Below are positions 6,652 through 7,816 of a stretch of DNA of 7,816 nt, piece after piece (the first letter of the stretch is position 1; every line of letters starts with the position of its first letter). The DNA is from Candidatus Brocadiaceae bacterium (GTDB taxonomy: Bacteria; Planctomycetota; Brocadiia; SM23-32): positions 1 through 7,816 of the forward strand of contig JAUWZH010000117.1 in assembly GCA_030615435.1 (NCBI GenBank), written 5' to 3'. The position numbers were made by a program, and so were the translations under genes. The notes under the pieces were generated by a model, which saw only the letters and a program-made list of their open reading frames with translations, was not told the DNA's origin and searched no databases.

Positions 6652-7816
6652 AGGTCGCAGTCGCTCAGTTGGGGAGCCGGCGACACTATGCGATACCGTT
6701 GATTCTGCATCGGGCAGGCATGCTTCACAAGTTGTACACGGACGCCTATGCAGATAAGTCTCCTTTGAGTATTGTCCGGAGGCTGCCGTCCAACGTTTTG
6801 CCTCGAGCTGTGAGGAGATTGTACACGAGAGCCGCCGAACTGCCGCCGCAGAAGGTGCGCGCTTTTCAGCTTTTTGGCCTCCAGTACGCATGGAAACTCA
6901 GGAGGGCCAAGACCCTTCTGAAGGCCAGGATGGTCCACCTTTGGGCGGGGGAGCGCTTTAATGAACTCATACTCTCCGACGGCCTGCACGGAGCTACCTG
7001 TGTATACGGGTTCCAGACTGCGTCGGAAAAACTGTTTGCGGGAGCACGTCGCCTCCGCCTCAAGACTGTACTGGATCAACCTATTGTCCCGCTCACCAAG
7101 CTGCAAGCAGTGATGGACGAGGAGAGGCGGCGATGGCCAGGTTGGGAAAGCGAGTGCAAGGATTGGGCCCCACAGGCCTTTGTTGAACGAGAAAGAAATG
7201 AGTGGGAGCTGGCAGACATCATTGTCTGTGGCTCCCGGTTTGTCCTCGACAACGTTCTCAAACAAGGCGCCTCCAGGAATAAGTGCAGGCTGGTGCCGGC
7301 CGGGGTGGACCTTTCTCATTTCGGTCCCGCGCGTGAGAGGCGATCAGACGGTTCCGGGCCTCTCCGAGTTCTTTTTGTGGGCTCTGTTGGATTGCGGAAA
7401 GGGGTCCAGTACCTCTTGCAGGCGGCCAGCAGGTTCAGCCGTTCTGAGGTAGTCGTGAAAGCCGTTGGTCCCATAGTGTGTGACCGGTCCACTTTGGGGT
7501 CTTTCTGCCCGTCGAACGTCGAACTTGTGGGTCCCGTGGCTCGCGATGAAGTTGCCCGGTATTACCAGTGGGCAGACATCTTTTGTCTTCCGAGCCTTTG
7601 CGAAGGGTCGGCGACCGTGGTGTATGAGGCCCTTGCTTGCGAGCTACCAGTCATAACTACTTATAACACTGGATCCATTGTGGAGGACGGCGTCGAGGGA
7701 TTTGTGGTTCCCATCAGGGATCCTGGCGCCATTGCTGACCGAATGGCGCTTTATGCCTCAGACCCGGATTTGCTGCGGGAGATGTCCGATGCAGCAAGAA
7801 AAAGGAGCAGGTACGG
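6648..7816 (+). CDS. Family 4 glycosyltransferase, 3' end beyond the window
   Basis: The frame opens at an ATG overlapping the previous stop (ATGA), with GGTGGGAA about seven bases upstream. It stays open for 389 codons to the right edge, so the gene is incomplete at its 3' end. It begins MKVAVAQLGSRRHY. An N-terminal acceptor domain (to about 225) contains the block TCVYGFQTASEKLFAGAR (117-134) followed by LRLKTVLDQPIVP (136-148), as in a GT4 subgroup with an aromatic-glycine start and a D-x-P turn. The donor domain shows LVPAGVDLSHFGP at 215-227, VLFVGSVGLRKGVQYLL at 241-257, VELVGPVAR at 291-299, and EX7E from E319 to E327 (CEGSATVVYEALACELPVI). Only some 10-40 residues should be missing, given the usual GT4 length. 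It is likely the second GT4 step in the same glycan pathway; specificity is unknown. Confidence 0.9.
   Translation, partial: MKVAVAQLGSRRHYAIPLILHRAGMLHKLYTDAYADKSPLSIVRRLPSNVLPRAVRRLYTRAAELPPQKVRAFQLFGLQYAWKLRRAKTLLKARMVHLWAGERFNELILSDGLHGATCVYGFQTASEKLFAGARRLRLKTVLDQPIVPLTKLQAVMDEERRRWPGWESECKDWAPQAFVERERNEWELADIIVCGSRFVLDNVLKQGASRNKCRLVPAGVDLSHFGPARERRSDGSGPLRVLFVGSVGLRKGVQYLLQAASRFSRSEVVVKAVGPIVCDRSTLGSFCPSNVELVGPVARDEVARYYQWADIFCLPSLCEGSATVVYEALACELPVITTYNTGSIVEDGVEGFVVPIRDPGAIADRMALYASDPDLLREMSDAARKRSRY

Noticed and set aside
6642..7319. 225-residue reverse-strand open frame
   Set aside because: It is antisense to the second GT4 gene, whose forward frame is open for 389 codons with EX7E and the other donor-domain motifs. 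The reverse product shows no family features.

Overview
The window is part of a bacterial surface-polysaccharide (exopolysaccharide, capsule or O-antigen type) biosynthesis locus. All recognisable genes lie on the + strand. Composition is moderately GC-rich, with Shine-Dalgarno-type ribosome sites and GTG as well as ATG starts. This fits a free-living Gram-negative or environmental bacterium, but nothing here (no rRNA, tRNA or lineage marker) fixes the taxon, and I do not name one.

Layout: (1) Bases 3-197 hold the 3' end of an unrecognised reading frame that enters from the left. Its stop overlaps the next start in a GTGA junction. (2) 194-1717 encodes a Wzx-like flippase of the MOP/PST superfamily. 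(3) 1769-3133 encodes a membrane protein that joins a YciC/GPDPase-type integral membrane domain to a predicted extracytoplasmic C-terminal domain. (4) A 212-base gap (3134-3345) separates this first group from the glycosyltransferases. (5) 3346-4314 is an intact GT2 glycosyltransferase. (6) 4334-5382 is a second GT2 gene, split by a frameshift at a TGCCC tandem repeat. Removing one 5-base unit restores a continuous 347-residue protein. (7) 5443-6651 is a GT4 glycosyltransferase behind a strong ribosome-binding site. (8) 6648 to the window end is a second GT4 gene, coupled by an ATGA overlap and cut off at the right edge.

Working model (inference): the two GT2 and two GT4 enzymes add sugars to a lipid-linked repeat unit on the cytoplasmic face, and the flippase moves it across the membrane. 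No initiating sugar-phosphate transferase, polymerase, ligase, export channel or nucleotide-sugar enzyme is visible, so the locus must continue on both sides. The fused membrane protein has no obvious step in the pathway and is the least explained gene. The most notable event is the 5-base repeat expansion in the second GT2 gene. It could be a fixed inactivation, a reversible slippage switch or a sequencing/assembly error. I saw no CRISPR array, RNA gene, insertion sequence or convincing terminator.
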